A stretch of 64,000 bases of DNA from Branchipolynoe longqiensis (Eukaryota; Annelida; Polychaeta; Phyllodocida; Polynoidae): NCBI GenBank assembly GCA_030323885.1, contig JASIRB010003643.1:62001-126000 (forward strand). Direction: 5' to 3'. The notes beneath the pieces are model-generated. The model saw only the letters and a list, made by a program, of their open reading frames with translations. It was not told where the DNA came from and did no database searches. Below are positions 22,150 to 32,305 of the stretch, in pieces. Both the position numbers and the translations under genes were made by a program. Within the stretch, counting starts at the first letter, position 1, and every line of letters starts with the position of its first letter.

Positions 22150-23518
22150 CACCAGAAGTATTTCTGACTGATAATGGTCTGGAATTGAAGAACAATTGGG
22201 TGTGGAAGTAAGACACACCACCCCATACCACCTACAATCAAATGGCATGGTGGAACATTTCCACAGAACACTAAAAAGCATGCTGGCGAAATTGGTCAAT
22301 GCTAGAGCCAGTGAGTGGGAAGAATATTTGGGGGATGCACTATTGGCATATAGATGCACATCTCTGGGTCCCACAGGGTTTTCACCATTCTATCTACAGT
22401 TTGGTAGACATCCAAATAAACCACAGTCACAGTTATTATACAGACAGACTGGGGAGGTTTCATCAAATGCAGCTAGAAGAATTGATGAATTGGCAGATTC
22501 ACTGCAAGAAGCAGTAAGAAACAGGGCCATTAGCAGACAGTATAATACAGCAAGAGCAATTAACAGGGCTAATGCAGTGCAGCTGAAAGTGGGAGATGCA
22601 GTATTATTGCTGGTTAATGAGCCAGGGCCATTGGACAGACAGTTTGACCCAGGGTTCATTGTGATAGATGTCAGGGGAGCTGTGGTGACTGTGGTGGGCC
22701 CAGAAAATAGAAAAAGAGTGGTGAACAGAGATCAAGTAAAGTTGGCTGATGCGGAGATGGAATGGGATTTAATCAATTCTAGACTAACCTGGGCACAGAG
22801 AAAGAAACAGAAGTTGAGGCAGAGACAAGTTGTAAGCCACACACACAACACAAATAGTGAAGAAATTGGGGTTGGTGAAAATTGTCAAGTATCCACAGGG
22901 CAATTTCAAGGACAATTACCAAGTCTAGACAACTATAGTGGTGGAGGCATAAATGTAGGATTACCAAACACACACACAATGGTGACTCGGGGCAAGTCTC
23001 AGCTACAGGCTGAAAATAGAGGACCTGAATGCACAGGGAATGTCAGCTACAAAGGGAACCATGAAAGGGCTGGAAGCACAGAAGGGACAGAGCACAATGG
23101 GGACCCTAAAAGTAAGGACCAAGATAGTGCTGGAGAGAATAGGGACCCTAAAAGAAGGTGCAGGATTGAACGTGCGTTCACAGGTGTAAATGGAGAGAGA
23201 GAGGAGGCTAAAAGGAGGGACAAGGGTGTTGGGGGCAGTAAAGGTGTATATGGAGAATGCAATAACAGAATGACTGAAAGGAATGAAGATGGCGGTACTG
23301 TTGTGTCTTTTCCTCCCTTTGTCCCCCAACAGCACAGGTGGGTGGCGAGGCATGACGGGTTCGATCCTGTGGTGGCCAGCGACCCCAACCGTGTTCCGGC
23401 GATGACCATCGATCCGGAACGCAAACCGGAACGCAAACCAGAAATGGATGTCAACTCACCACGTGGACGGAAAAGACCCATCCCCCCACGAATCCTCCCC
23501 CCGCATGGCTGGCAATGA
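22150..23518 (+). pseudogene. pol: Outer gypsy integrase, C-terminal part
   Basis: Resumes the outer integrase right after the nested element's duplicate, with the second catalytic Asp in LTDNG (about 22165). A small indel near 22190 shifts the frame. The main open frame (22196-23518) then carries the catalytic Glu (SNGMVEHFHRTLK), the GPTGFSPFYLQFGR block and the C-terminal barrel (LKVGDAVLLLVNEPGPL, NRDQVKL). The last 220 residues are a polar, lineage-specific tail ending PHGWQ. The tail overlaps the start of the next frame (ATG 23448). Confidence 0.88.
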
Positions 23519-23888
23519 CGTCACAGGCGAGACGGCGGAGGAGGTAAGGGAGGCGTGGCTTGAGATATGGCGGGATGCGGCCGAGGCGGCCAGCCACCGT
23601 GCACCCACCCAGCACACACCCACCCACCACTCACCCAACCACTATACACCCACCCCCTGCACGCCGGGCTCGGACACAGCGACCAATGGTGCATATCGCC
23701 TGGGGACTCCACCTGTCGGAACTCCACCTGTCGGGACTCCACCTGTCGGGACTACATCTGTCGGGACTCCATCTGTCGGGACTCCATCTGTCAGTACATC
23801 GCCTGACATGATGAGAGAGTTGGGATATCGACGGACTGAGACCGGAGCGACTAAACGCCCACCACCACCCACACCCAGCCCTGAGAGT
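23448..23888 (+). CDS. Pro/Thr-rich frame between pol and env (outer gypsy)
   Basis: Starts at ATG 23448 (or ATG 23505, MAGNDVTGET) and overlaps the integrase frame by about 70 bp in the +1 phase. It shows a short acidic amphipathic stretch (EEVREAWLEIWRDAAEAA), then a low-complexity His/Pro/Thr region and seven to eight copies of a 15-bp DNA repeat encoding GTPPV or GTPSV. It is cut by the SINE at 23889. It could be the start of an env surface region or a separate accessory frame. I do not recognise a family. Confidence 0.45.
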
Positions 23889-24205
23889 TTTTTTTTTTTT
23901 TTTTTTTGGTCCATTAGTTGTTTAAGCAGGGGAAATTTCAGTCATAGACGACTGGTCTTCCTCATTCCACTGCTGGTCGATAGAAAGCCCGAGCCTACAC
24001 TTTTACCGACCCAAGGGATTTTTAACCTCGCATACCACATAGACATGGTATGAGAGCAACCGGCCTTTGATGATGCTGTAAGTTATACACAGCGGTGGAA
24101 ATCCAAATTGGCAGAGCTGGGGGCACGGGGAATCGAACCGCTGACCCTCAGATTAGGAATCTAACCTAGAAAAAAGTCAGACACTCTAACCACTCCGCAA
24201 CAGAG
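23889..24205 (-). mobile_element. tRNA-derived SINE (second tail type) in the outer gypsy
   Basis: In sense orientation it has a head with GTTGCGGAGTGGTTAGAG and B box GGTTCGATTCC, and a body (CTGTGTATAACTTACAGCAT). The tail is CGTCTATGACTGAAATTTCC followed by GCTTAAACAACTAATGG, ending in the poly-A seen here as about 20 T at 23889-23908. The same tail occurs at 55038-55114 attached to a different body. I could not identify clear target duplicates. Confidence 0.8.
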
Positions 24206-24827
24206 AATGCCAGCAGCACAGGCGGGTGGCGAGGCGGGTGGCGAGGCATGACGGTTTCGATCCTGTGGTGGCCAGCCAGAACACCCGAATGTTCCATTCT
24301 CACACCCGAGAAAAGACTAGGCTGCTTGAAACCATCCCAGATCCACAGGAACAACATTTGGCCAAGCGCGCCTGCATTGCATGTGTGGAGGTGTTCTGTG
24401 GAGGTTTCAGGTAGAAGCAGTAGTCTATATGATTGTTGACATTATATATATATGTATGCAGGACGTCATACGTATATGACAATTATTTTTGTTGACCAAA
24501 TGCACAACATTTTTGAACTTTGAAATTTTTGTTTGCTTTGGCAGGGTGTCGTTGTATCCGTGGGCACGTGATAACGGGTCTGGACGGTGGGAGTCAACAC
24601 AAACAGTGTGTGGAATTGGGATCGAGTGATATTTTATTTTTATATTGTTGATATATATGAACAATTGTGTGTTGTCCAGTGCCATATATGTTGCTAGGGC
24701 AGGAAACCACAAACCACCAACAGACCGTCCAACGGTAGAAGTCAACACAAACATTGTGTGGGTTTCCAGCCGGACAAGCGACGGGTGGGGACGGGGTGTT
24801 CTATATATATATAAGTTCCGTGCCTGA
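24206..24827 (+). other. Non-coding pol-env spacer with internal repeats
   Basis: 24209-24273 repeats 23328-23379 (GCGAGGCATGACGGGTTCGA and GATCCTGTGGTGGCCAGC). Later, two diverged units share GTCAACACAAACA(G/T)TGTGTG (about 24593 and 24751). No long frame is open, so any surface domain of Env is missing or unrecognisable. A TTTTGCTAG near 24830 could be the acceptor for a spliced env mRNA. Confidence 0.55.
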
Positions 24828-26435
24828 GGTTTTGCTAGGAGAGTAAACACCCCCGGTCAACGGAGCGTGCGGCGGGTGCACAATACACGGACATTGTGTG
24901 GACCCCCCCCCCACCTACAAGAAGGAGGTCGACTAAAATTTGTTGGTTTTGTGCGTGGGTTTCGGGCACTGGTTAATGCAGTAGGGGTGGTGGCATTGTG
25001 GCTGTTTGGTACGGTAAGCCAGGCACAACTGAACAAAGTGCAGCAGGCTATGGCCATCCACAGCCTACAGGCGCAGGCCCTGAAGCATAATCAATTGCAC
25101 ATGCTTTCCATTATGAATAGAACACGAAATATCCAGTTGCAATTAGCGGAGCACATTGAGGTCATGGAGCGTATGATAGCCTTGGCACGGAACACAGCAC
25201 GGAACATGACGATCGCCGCCAATGACGTACAGCTGCTGCAGCGAGTGAGGCTGGCACTAGAAGAACTGGAGAGTGTAATGGACAATTATGTGTTGAAGCG
25301 GGCGTTGTACCACCGCATGGTGATGCAACTGGAGCGTGGCATGCTGAAGGAGTCGTTACTGCCGCCGGCTCAGCTGACACTCGTTAGGGAGTCGGCGAGG
25401 GACGTCGGGTTTCGCGGCCTTGCGCTGCACTGGTAATACCGACACATGAAGATAGAGGCAGTATGGGGCCCGGACGCTTCGATCGCCTTCCGCCTGGGAC
25501 TGCAGATGGTGGGTCCGGAGGTGTATTCGGCGTACCATTTGATGTATCTACTGGTGCTGCTAGACGACGAACATTTGACGACCGTGGTGGGGAAGCCCAT
25601 GGTCGCAGTGAGCACGGGAAGGAAGGCAAGCTTCTATCCAGAAGCTTGCATGGGCAGTCTGCCCATGGTGTGCTATCCTGCCATGGAGATGACCTACCAG
25701 ACCTGCGAAGCGGTGCTCGTAACGGGGACGAAGACGGAAGACTGCAAGCTGTGGATCACGAAGATCCAAAAGACTGTGTCTGCCACCGTTGTGGCACCTG
25801 TGGAGGGCATGGGTGATGTGTGCGTTGCTCCCCATGAACCTCATGTTGACGTGACAGTTTGTTGTGCTGGGATGCCTGAAATCAACCAGAGGATCACCCG
25901 CCCGACATTGCTGCAGGTGCCGGAGGCGTGCTTGGTGGATGGCAGAGGTTGGCTTCTGCGAACATTGACAGTAAAACATGAGACCATGAACATACGACGG
26001 ATGCCACCAAGGCTGGAGCTACCAGCCTTAAATGTCTCATGGCCTCCCGTTCTCCACCGAGTGATGAAGGAGCAACTCGAGCGGCTGCCAGAGTTACGAG
26101 TTCCCCTGATGTCGATGAACAATCTTGTGCAGGTACCGGACGATTACGTCCATATTGAACATTTTAGTATACTGTGGTATTGTTTGTTGGCAGTGGCCGG
26201 GGTAATCGTGTTGTGTGGTACGTTGTATTCGTATTGCAGGTGCCAAGCTCGTTGTAAGAAGTGCAGACGCCCAAGGAAAGATCAAGGCATGGTGCCGGAG
26301 TGTAGGGAGGCGGTAGTCTATGAATCCAAAGAGCTGCCCCCTCCCTCCCCGTCGATGATCCATGGGGATCCTATTTTGAGGTATAAGCCAGAGGGCTCAC
26401 TGTTGGAGCTGGGTGCGCTCCCGTATAGGGCGTAA
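24828..26435 (+). pseudogene. env: Env-like type I membrane glycoprotein of the outer gypsy, one in-frame stop
   Basis: One reading frame, interrupted only by TAA at 25434-25436. The first part (about 200 codons) has a hydrophobic fusion-peptide-like segment (FVGFVRGFRALVNAVGVVAL) followed by a long heptad-type helix (about 25030-25330). The second part has about 14 cysteines in its ectodomain, one N-glycosylation sequon (NVSW), a membrane anchor (ILWYCLLAVAGVIVLCG, about 26163-26213) and a basic, Cys-rich cytoplasmic tail ending near PYRA. This layout resembles class I fusion subunits such as F-like proteins of errantiviruses. The resemblance is architectural; I did not match it to a named family. 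No ATG opens the frame, which fits a spliced message. Confidence 0.7.
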
Positions 26436-26780
26436 GAGGGTTGCCAACATGTGTGTACAGTGTCGGTGCGTCTGAACCATAAAGGTTGGGGAGGAGCAGG
26501 GACGCTGTATAACGTGGGTGGTTGTTGACAGGTTTTTTCCGAACTGTTTTTGTAAGGGTTAGTGTGTATTGCGCAGGTATATGCACTCTGGTGCGTCTGA
26601 ACCATAAAACATTGGGGAGGAGCAGGGACGTTGTGTAATTTGCGTAGTTATGTAAACGTTTCCGAGCTGTCTACTAGGGGTAGTGTTATCCCGCATATTG
26701 TATGCACTTCTCGTGTGTCAGAACCAAATTGAGGGGGATGAGCAGGGATGTTGTATAAATTTCAAGACAAAGTAATGAAC
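26436..26780 (+). repeat. Tandem units with polypurine-tract-like motif
   Basis: Three diverged units of about 125-135 bp. Each has GTGCGTCTGAACCATAAA, then TTGGGGAGGAGCAGGGACG and (T/C)TGTATAA (motifs near 26488, 26612 and 26733). The true junction with the 3' LTR at 29325-29345 reads GGAAGAGGGACGTTGTAAAA and is similar, so the polypurine tract plus LTR start appears to have been copied several times. Confidence 0.7.
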
Positions 26781-26989
26781 TCATTCGGCAGAAGTAAGCG
26801 GTCGGAATTGACCGAGGTGTAATTGAACGGAGTGAGAGTCACTCGGAACCGCTGGGGCTTGCCATCAAGGATTTCTAGTCACCTACTCCTAGCCCTTCCC
26901 AAGCCTTTCGGTCTGGCGACGGGTAGCTAACTCGGGATCCTGGTAGTGCTAGGGGGATTTGGGAATAACGGGAAATTAGGATCCCCGCC

Positions 26990-27215
26990 CAACCCACAAT
27001 GAACAAGTAAGGGGGGGAGGATTAAATTAAACATTAGGTGCCTCTCTGTTTCCTGCTTGTAGGATACAAGTATGGGGGGAGGGAAGCTAATTATAGCAAT
27101 TGGTCTTTCCTCAGATTCCTGCTTGCGAAGAACCCGCAGTAGCAAAGTAAGGGGGAGAGGATTTATTTAAGCATTATGAACCTCTCTGATTCCTGCTTGC
27201 ATGAAACTCGTGTGG
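26990..27215 (+). repeat. ~70-bp tandem repeat in the gypsy 3' region
   Basis: Three diverged units containing AAGTAAGGGGG(A/G)GAGGATT, then CATTA(G/T)G and CCTCTCTG(T/A)TTCCTGCTTG. Non-coding. Confidence 0.75.
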
Positions 27216-27556
27216 ATATAGTCATGGGAAGGTCTTAGTGGCCACCTGACCCATCGGGCGCAGACTGAGCCATAGACGAGTTCGCGCCTCGGGCTGCTCA
27301 CGTAATCAAACCGGACGATGCTGTCTGACAGGGACGAGTCCGTGTGTACGATGGTGGAAATGCGAGAGAAAGATGACGTAAGTGTAGGAGGGACGAGTTT
27401 GCGGGTGTGATGGGAAATACGAGAGGAAGACGACTTAGAGTAGGGCGGACGGTACAGTGATGCGCTGTGGGTTCCCTCCATTTACATGTACTCATAGGTT
27501 AGTGTGCGGCAGGGACGTGATCCGAGCACCAGTCAGAATTTGTTGTTGAACCAAGG

Positions 27557-27781
27557 ATGTGGTTTTTGGGTAAATCCAATGAGGTGCAGGCGCTGATCGC
27601 GGTGCGCGTGTTATCACGATTGGATCTTGAATCCGTAATCCGCTTACAAGCATCCAATCGGTGGTATGCGGTGCCGGACAGGCTGCAGACATGCATGGGA
27701 TCACAACGGTGTGCACACCACTGGTGTGGGCATCGCCGCTCGGGTGCCACAGTAGGCAAAAGGATAGGATCATTGGATTGA
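27557..27781 (+). CDS. Hypothetical small ORF in the gypsy 3' region
   Basis: ATG-initiated, 74 residues (MWFLGKSNEVQALIAVRVLS at its start). The C-terminal half is rich in His, Cys and Arg. It lies 1.1 kb after env. An antisense frame of 134 residues is open over the same DNA. No family is recognised and translation is doubtful. Confidence 0.25.
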   Translation: MWFLGKSNEVQALIAVRVLSRLDLESVIRLQASNRWYAVPDRLQTCMGSQRCAHHWCGHRRSGATVGKRIGSLD

Positions 27782-28037
27782 CCAGTGGTTGGTTAGGAAA
27801 ACCATTGAGGGAAGAAATGATTGGTTTCATGTAATGAGTGAGTCGAGTCATCTGATTGATTCGGGTCAGTTGATTGATGTTGGATCGATGGACCAATCGG
27901 GTCGACGATCGATTGAGTCAATCACTGCTGAAGAACTGATTGGATTGGTTCTATACACTGTCATTGCTTGTTACAAGTACGCCGCCGAGTTAACGCTGTC
28001 GTATATGAAATTCAATTGCCGTGATTATATGTGTTAA
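27771..28037 (+). CDS. Hypothetical small ORF in the gypsy 3' region
   Basis: Open from 27771 without a good ATG until residue M in HVMSESSHLI (ATG near 27831). It encodes an acidic N-terminal part rich in Ile, Ser and Asp, and a hydrophobic end (ELIGLVLYTVIACYKYAAEL). The hydrophobic end could be a membrane anchor, so an accessory protein is possible but unproven. It may once have been fused with the frame ending at 27781 through a small indel. Confidence 0.25.
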   Translation, partial: HWIDQWLVRKTIEGRNDWFHVMSESSHLIDSGQLIDVGSMDQSGRRSIESITAEELIGLVLYTVIACYKYAAELTLSYMKFNCRDYMC

Positions 28038-28099
28038 TACGGATATGGGATGCTTTATCATTGTACAGAAGGCACAAAAAGACATATTGATTCATTATT

Positions 28100-28510
28100 T
28101 GCCTCTAACTCGACATAATACGACTTGTATTTGGTGAGATCGAAGATTTCGTTCTAAGTTGCAAGAAAACAGTCCCTAAAAAAATGAGGTCATCGAGCCA
28201 AACCGCTTAAACCTTGTTTTCCCATAAGGCGAGATCCGCAATGTTAACGCAATAAGGACCTGTCGAAAAAGTACGCGTCTACCATCGATGTCTTCATGTT
28301 CCTTACAGTTCATAGTCGGTGAGGTCAATATGGACGGACGGGTGTATTGCTGGTACTTGTTTGCCCATAAGGCGAGATCTGCAATGTTAACTCAATAGGG
28401 ACCTGCTGAGCAGCCACGTGTCTACCATCGACATCTCAGGTTTCTTACAGTTCATAGTCGGTGAGGTCAAAATGGAGGGACAGGTGTATCAATGTGGGAC
28501 TGGATGACAG
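28100..28510 (+). repeat. Tandem pair of a dispersed repeat, shared with 45200-45545
   Basis: Two copies of a unit of about 155 bp: TTTTCCCATAAGGCGAGAT and CCGCAATGTTAA, GACCTGTCGA, and GTCTACCATCGATG, ending AGTCGGTGAGGTCAA. A third, diverged version occurs at 45200-45545, near the 3' end of another LTR element. Confidence 0.75.
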
Positions 28511-29324
28511 CGTTTGCCAAATCCGATTAAGCACAAAAATATAAAGTCGATGATCGAGTGAAGCAAGTACTGCAAAAAACTACAATAGTCGAGACTTGGT
28601 TGATGGGATCAATCACTACTGAATGACATGTTGTTCTGATTGTCTTGTGCAAGATCTGACCTGTCATGGTTCCCTGCTTGTGTTGCTATTCTGTCCTGCT
28701 TACCCTATTTTTAAAACTAATTTTGTTGTTGTTGTCATGAGTTTTAAAAGGGGGCATGGGCTCGCAAGAGAATTAGCAGACACAGCCTGGACAGTGACAG
28801 GAGGAGAAAAGACAGCCTTTTTAAAATATAAATTTGATATTATGTATGGGGGGAGTAGAACTAGTATAGATAAGTAGCAAGATAGCTGGTTCAAAGCCAC
28901 CGTCACAACCCACAAAAACCCAAAACAAACAAACAAAAAAAACCCCAAAAACAAAACAAAAACAAAAAAACACAAAATACATTGGGACTGCCATTCTAAT
29001 ATAGATTTTGGGGCTGTTCTTGTCTAAAACAATTACTGTAAACAAATAGATAGGAATGGTCCCCAAGGTGGTGGAGAACTGGAGGAAGACAGAAAACTTG
29101 ATAGAAAAACTTTGACAGTGACGATGGGAGGAGTGGCCAATACCGTGGAGAATATAATTAAGTTAAAATACAAGGCGTGGGCATTCAAACGAGAAGGGTA
29201 CCAAAACTTATAAAGTCTAAATAAAAATATATATTGCTCCACTGTATGGGACTCGCTCTGGCATAACCGAAAAAGAGGTAATGTTTAAGGGCTTCCATTT
29301 ATCTTGGCCGTTTTGCGCAAGTAG
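28511..29324 (+). other. Non-coding end of the gypsy internal region
   Basis: Includes an A/C-rich low-complexity stretch (28905-28980). No convincing gene. Confidence 0.45.
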
Positions 29325-29341
29325 AAATGGAAGAGGGACGT
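29325..29341 (+). promoter_or_regulatory. Polypurine tract of the outer gypsy
   Basis: GAAATGGAAGAGGGACG directly before the 3' LTR start TTGTAAAAATATAC. Confidence 0.65.
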
Positions 29342-29902
29342 TGTAAAAATATACGAATTTTCGGTAAAGAATTATATATGGACAGAGAGCATTATTATTC
29401 TTGGGGTTGGAGTGGGGAGAAGGTTATGTAATCTAAAAGCAATGGTGCCCCCACTCCTATGATGACATGATATAAACTATGTGAGATAAATGTTCATGCA
29501 TGATGCCTAAAGTTAATGAAGAGATGTTTTTATATATGAAGCAGTTCAAGGTTGATGAAATGTTCCTCTATGTATTCATAAAGAATGAAATTGGAGAAAA
29601 AGGACATTTTTGGTATATACATATATATATCTAATTGTATAGTGTGGACAGTAGAAGGTGAGGGGTTAGGCTGATGGGTCACTGGTAGGTGAGCAGGTGT
29701 TGGTGTCATTAATTTGATTAAAGCACAACACCCTCACTGTCTATCTGTGTGACTTGCCTTCCTTTCTTCCTTAGTATTGGTTAGTGTTGGTTGATAAGTT
29801 GATACTATTGGTTTAGTACAACTGCATCACAGGTGATATGAAGGGGAAGAGTATTGTAGTAGCATGGGGTGCTCAACGCGGCCAAGCATCCCTGTTATTA
29901 TA
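29342..29902 (+). repeat. 3' LTR of the outer gypsy, internally deleted
   Basis: 561 bp. It matches the 5' LTR but lacks the 440 bp corresponding to 13022-13461. It ends TTATTATA and is followed by the target duplicate ATAT. Confidence 0.88.
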
Positions 29903-29906
29903 ATAT

Positions 29907-30146
29907 GAAGAGTTCAGGCTCAAAACCACATAAACGCCAATCCAAAGATGGAGATAAACATTGGAATCAAACCTTCAAAAGGTTAATTTTGTTATATTCC
30001 TAGTTTTTTCTTCATTGCTCCATAACCATGTGATCATATGAAAAGTGGAATTAGTCAGAATTACAATTATTTTCATGTAAAAATCTTGTTATTTAAGCTT
30101 CATTTTTGGATTTGTGTTTATATGGTTTTGCGCCTGAACTCTTCAT
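29907..30146. mobile_element. MITE with GAAGAGTTCAGG termini
   Basis: About 240 bp. The left end GAAGAGTTCAGGCTCAAAAC and the right end GCGCCTGAACTCTTC, extended inward, form roughly 30-bp inverted repeats with few mismatches. It abuts the target duplicate of the gypsy 3' LTR and is flanked by ATAT on both sides. Confidence 0.75.
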
Positions 30147-30249
30147 ATATATATGGATGCATGCACAGATACAAGATAGACTTTGTTGAGGTCACGTCGG
30201 TTCATGAAGGTCAACTTGGTGAACATGTAGGTCAGGTTGTCCCGGCCAT

Positions 30250-30567
30250 CACCACCGGGCGGGGTCACCGAGTCGGTAGAGCGCAGGCCTCGATTGCGAG
30301 GGATCGGGAGTTCGATTCTCGGTCGAATCAAACCAACAACTTACAGAGTTGATACTTGTAGCTTCCTAGCCTGGTGCTTGGCATTAATAGGATAGGGCAA
30401 GGACAGGTTAGCTCAGTGTCAGGATAATGTGACTGAGTGGGATATTTGGTCATGGTGCCAGCGGCCTGATTTCCGAGTGGGGTAGCACTATAAAGTCACT
30501 GTCACAAGTTGGTAACCGTCCTGATATGACCTTAGATGCTGCCAGGACGTAAAACTCCAACAATCAA
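30250..30567 (+). repeat. tRNA-derived SINE, near full length
   Basis: Head with ACCGAGTCGGTAGAGCGCAG and B box AGTTCGATTCTC. Body: TTGATACTTGTAGCTTCC and AGGATAGGGCAAGGAC and GTGTCAGGATAATGTGACTG. Tail: CCTGATATGACCTTAGATG to AAAACTCCAACAATCAAC. Longer than the copy at 19485 by an internal block (CACTATAAAGTC). Confidence 0.85.
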
Positions 30568-30591
30568 CTTTCCGTTCAGGAAAGTTGTTTG

Positions 30592-30745
30592 TTTGTTGTT
30601 GTTTTACGACCTAGCAACATCTAAGGTCATATCAGGACGGGTACCGACTTGTGACAGTGGAAACTCATGGCGACTTTATAGTCCTGCCTCACTGGAAGAC
30701 CAGGACGCCAGCACAATGGAAAGTAGGGCTAAGTCTGATGTGACC
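30592..30745 (-). repeat. SINE tail fragment, inverted to its neighbour
   Basis: Reverse complement of the same SINE 3' half (GTTGTTGTTTTACGACC to GGCGACTTTATAG). It sits tail to tail with the copy at 30250-30567. Confidence 0.8.
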
Positions 30746-31208
30746 ATATTTACTGTTTATTCCTTTGAATTTAGTATCCCTCGTATTGTACTATGCACAG
30801 TCATGGAGAGTAATGTAATATAAGACACTATGCTTAGAGTCGGACTTGAACCCGCAATCCTTGCAAGCGACTGTTCATACCGACTGTTCATTCCCGTTAA
30901 TAATAACCATGTAATGGTATACTAAATAAATTAGTCACATTTGTGTGCACATAATAACAATAACACGGTGTGTATCATTTCATGTAAGCCATCATGAATG
31001 GGAAGAGTATCACAAACAACAAGCAGTACAAGTTCAAGCCGGCTATCCACAGGTTATCTGTAAATAATATTGTTCCAATAATAGCATCGTTATCCTAGTA
31101 ATTATTGCGATACATTCTTCAATATCATGGCAAAAAAACCTTGGATATTTGAGGCGTGGAATATGTAACTAATCAAAAACACTGAACACAGAATGTGCTT
31201 CAATAAAA

Positions 31209-31566
31209 CAGGGATGAAAGTGGTCTCCAGCGAAAATCGCGGAAATCAAGTCGAGTGTATTACACCAACAGTGAATTTCCACGAAAACGCGGACTTTCCC
31301 CCCAAAGGATTAGCACTGCCATTGAATTGTGGGAAAATGCTGGAAGTCAGGTTTCAACTATCCTTGTTGTGCCTATATTATCGCCCATATCTAACTCATT
31401 CTTGCTTGCGTCTTCTATTCTACCAACATCTAATGTCATATAAGAATGGTACTCAAACCCAATTATTGTCAAGTACATCCAAATTCATTGGCATTTTATT
31501 CAGCATTAATCGGTAAATATCTAAAATCGCGGAAATCCGTGAAATCGCGGAGATCGTTCATCCCTG
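31209..31566. mobile_element. hAT-like MITE (CAGGGATGAA termini)
   Basis: Left terminus CAGGGATGAAAGTGG and right terminus GATCGTTCATCCCTG are inverted. Sub-terminal TCGCGGAAATC repeats follow. The CAGGG start fits hAT. The flanks do not show a clean 8-bp duplicate, so the copy is old. Confidence 0.65.
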
Positions 31567-31795
31567 ATAGATAAGTGTTTTGCTATCGAACATTTGATGA
31601 TTTGACCTGGCTGGGCACCTTTAAGCTGACGTCCTCACTTCTCATGACCGGACCGGTGTGGTGGTTTCAGCTCGTTCCCGTGCTCAGCCGTGTCCCGTTG
31701 CTTCTGCGCATATATATATATACCCATTTACAATGCATGCCAGTATAATCGTTTAAAAACATCGGAACAGGTAAAGAGTAACAGGTTTCGTTATA

Positions 31796-32305
31796 TATGT
31801 CATGGGGGTGATGAAAATGGGAAATATTGTGCCTAGAGCGGGACTCGAACCCACATCTCTTTGCACTCCGGGCCAGTGTGCTAACCATTACACCACCTAG
31901 GCTCCCTGATATCAACACACTCCCCACGCCTACCTGTCTATGTGGTTACTTGCCTGAGAGGTCAGTGCAGACCACTACACTCGTCCCCCTGGAATTGTAA
32001 GTCTTGTAATGCTTACAATTACATACATACAGGCAATGCACTAACACATACATACACAGGGTAGGTTCAACAACCATACAGCGCAAAGCTTGTACAGGAT
32101 CCTGATCACGGCAACCAGTGTCGTGGGGGTGATGAAAATGGGAAATACTGTGCCTAGAGCGGGACTCGAACCCACATCTCTTTGCATTCCGGGCCAGTGT
32201 GCTAACCATTACACCACCTAGGCTCCCTGATATCAACACACTCCCCACGCCTACCTGTCTATGTGGTTACTTGCCTGAGAGGTCAGTGCAGACCACTACA
32301 TATAT
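31796..32305 (-). repeat. Dimeric tRNA-derived SINE, minus strand
   Basis: Two units of the GCCTAGGTGGTGTAATGG family. Heads lie at about 31834-31906 and 32152-32224 in reverse orientation, each with its leader (to TAGTGGTCTGCACTGACC in sense). Same arrangement as 8699-9200, so the dimer itself is probably the mobile unit. Confidence 0.85.

Larger units (their letters stand above)
12725..29902 (+). mobile_element. Env-bearing Ty3/gypsy LTR retrotransposon, with nested insertions
   Basis: Bounded by related LTRs (12725-13724 and 29342-29902) and by the 4-bp direct repeat ATAT (12721-12724 and 29903-29906). Internal order: PBS at 13727, leader with repeats, RT-RNase H (15238-16506), integrase (16513-17227 and 22150-23518), a Pro/Thr-rich frame (23448-23888), an env-like frame (24828-26435), then a 2.9-kb mostly non-coding 3' region. 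No gag or protease is recognisable. Guests are a complete gypsy element (17228-22144) and a SINE (23889-24205). Without them the internal region is about 10.4 kb, long for a gypsy element. The copy carries stops and frameshifts and is not coding-competent. A solo LTR of the same family is at 5269-6211. Confidence 0.85.

Noticed and set aside
23642..23914. Antisense frame with GVPTGGVPT repeats
   Set aside because: Reverse reading of the 15-bp sense repeat and the SINE poly-A.
28623..28877. 84-residue frame before the gypsy 3' LTR
   Set aside because: No good composition or motif; spans ordinary retroelement non-coding DNA.
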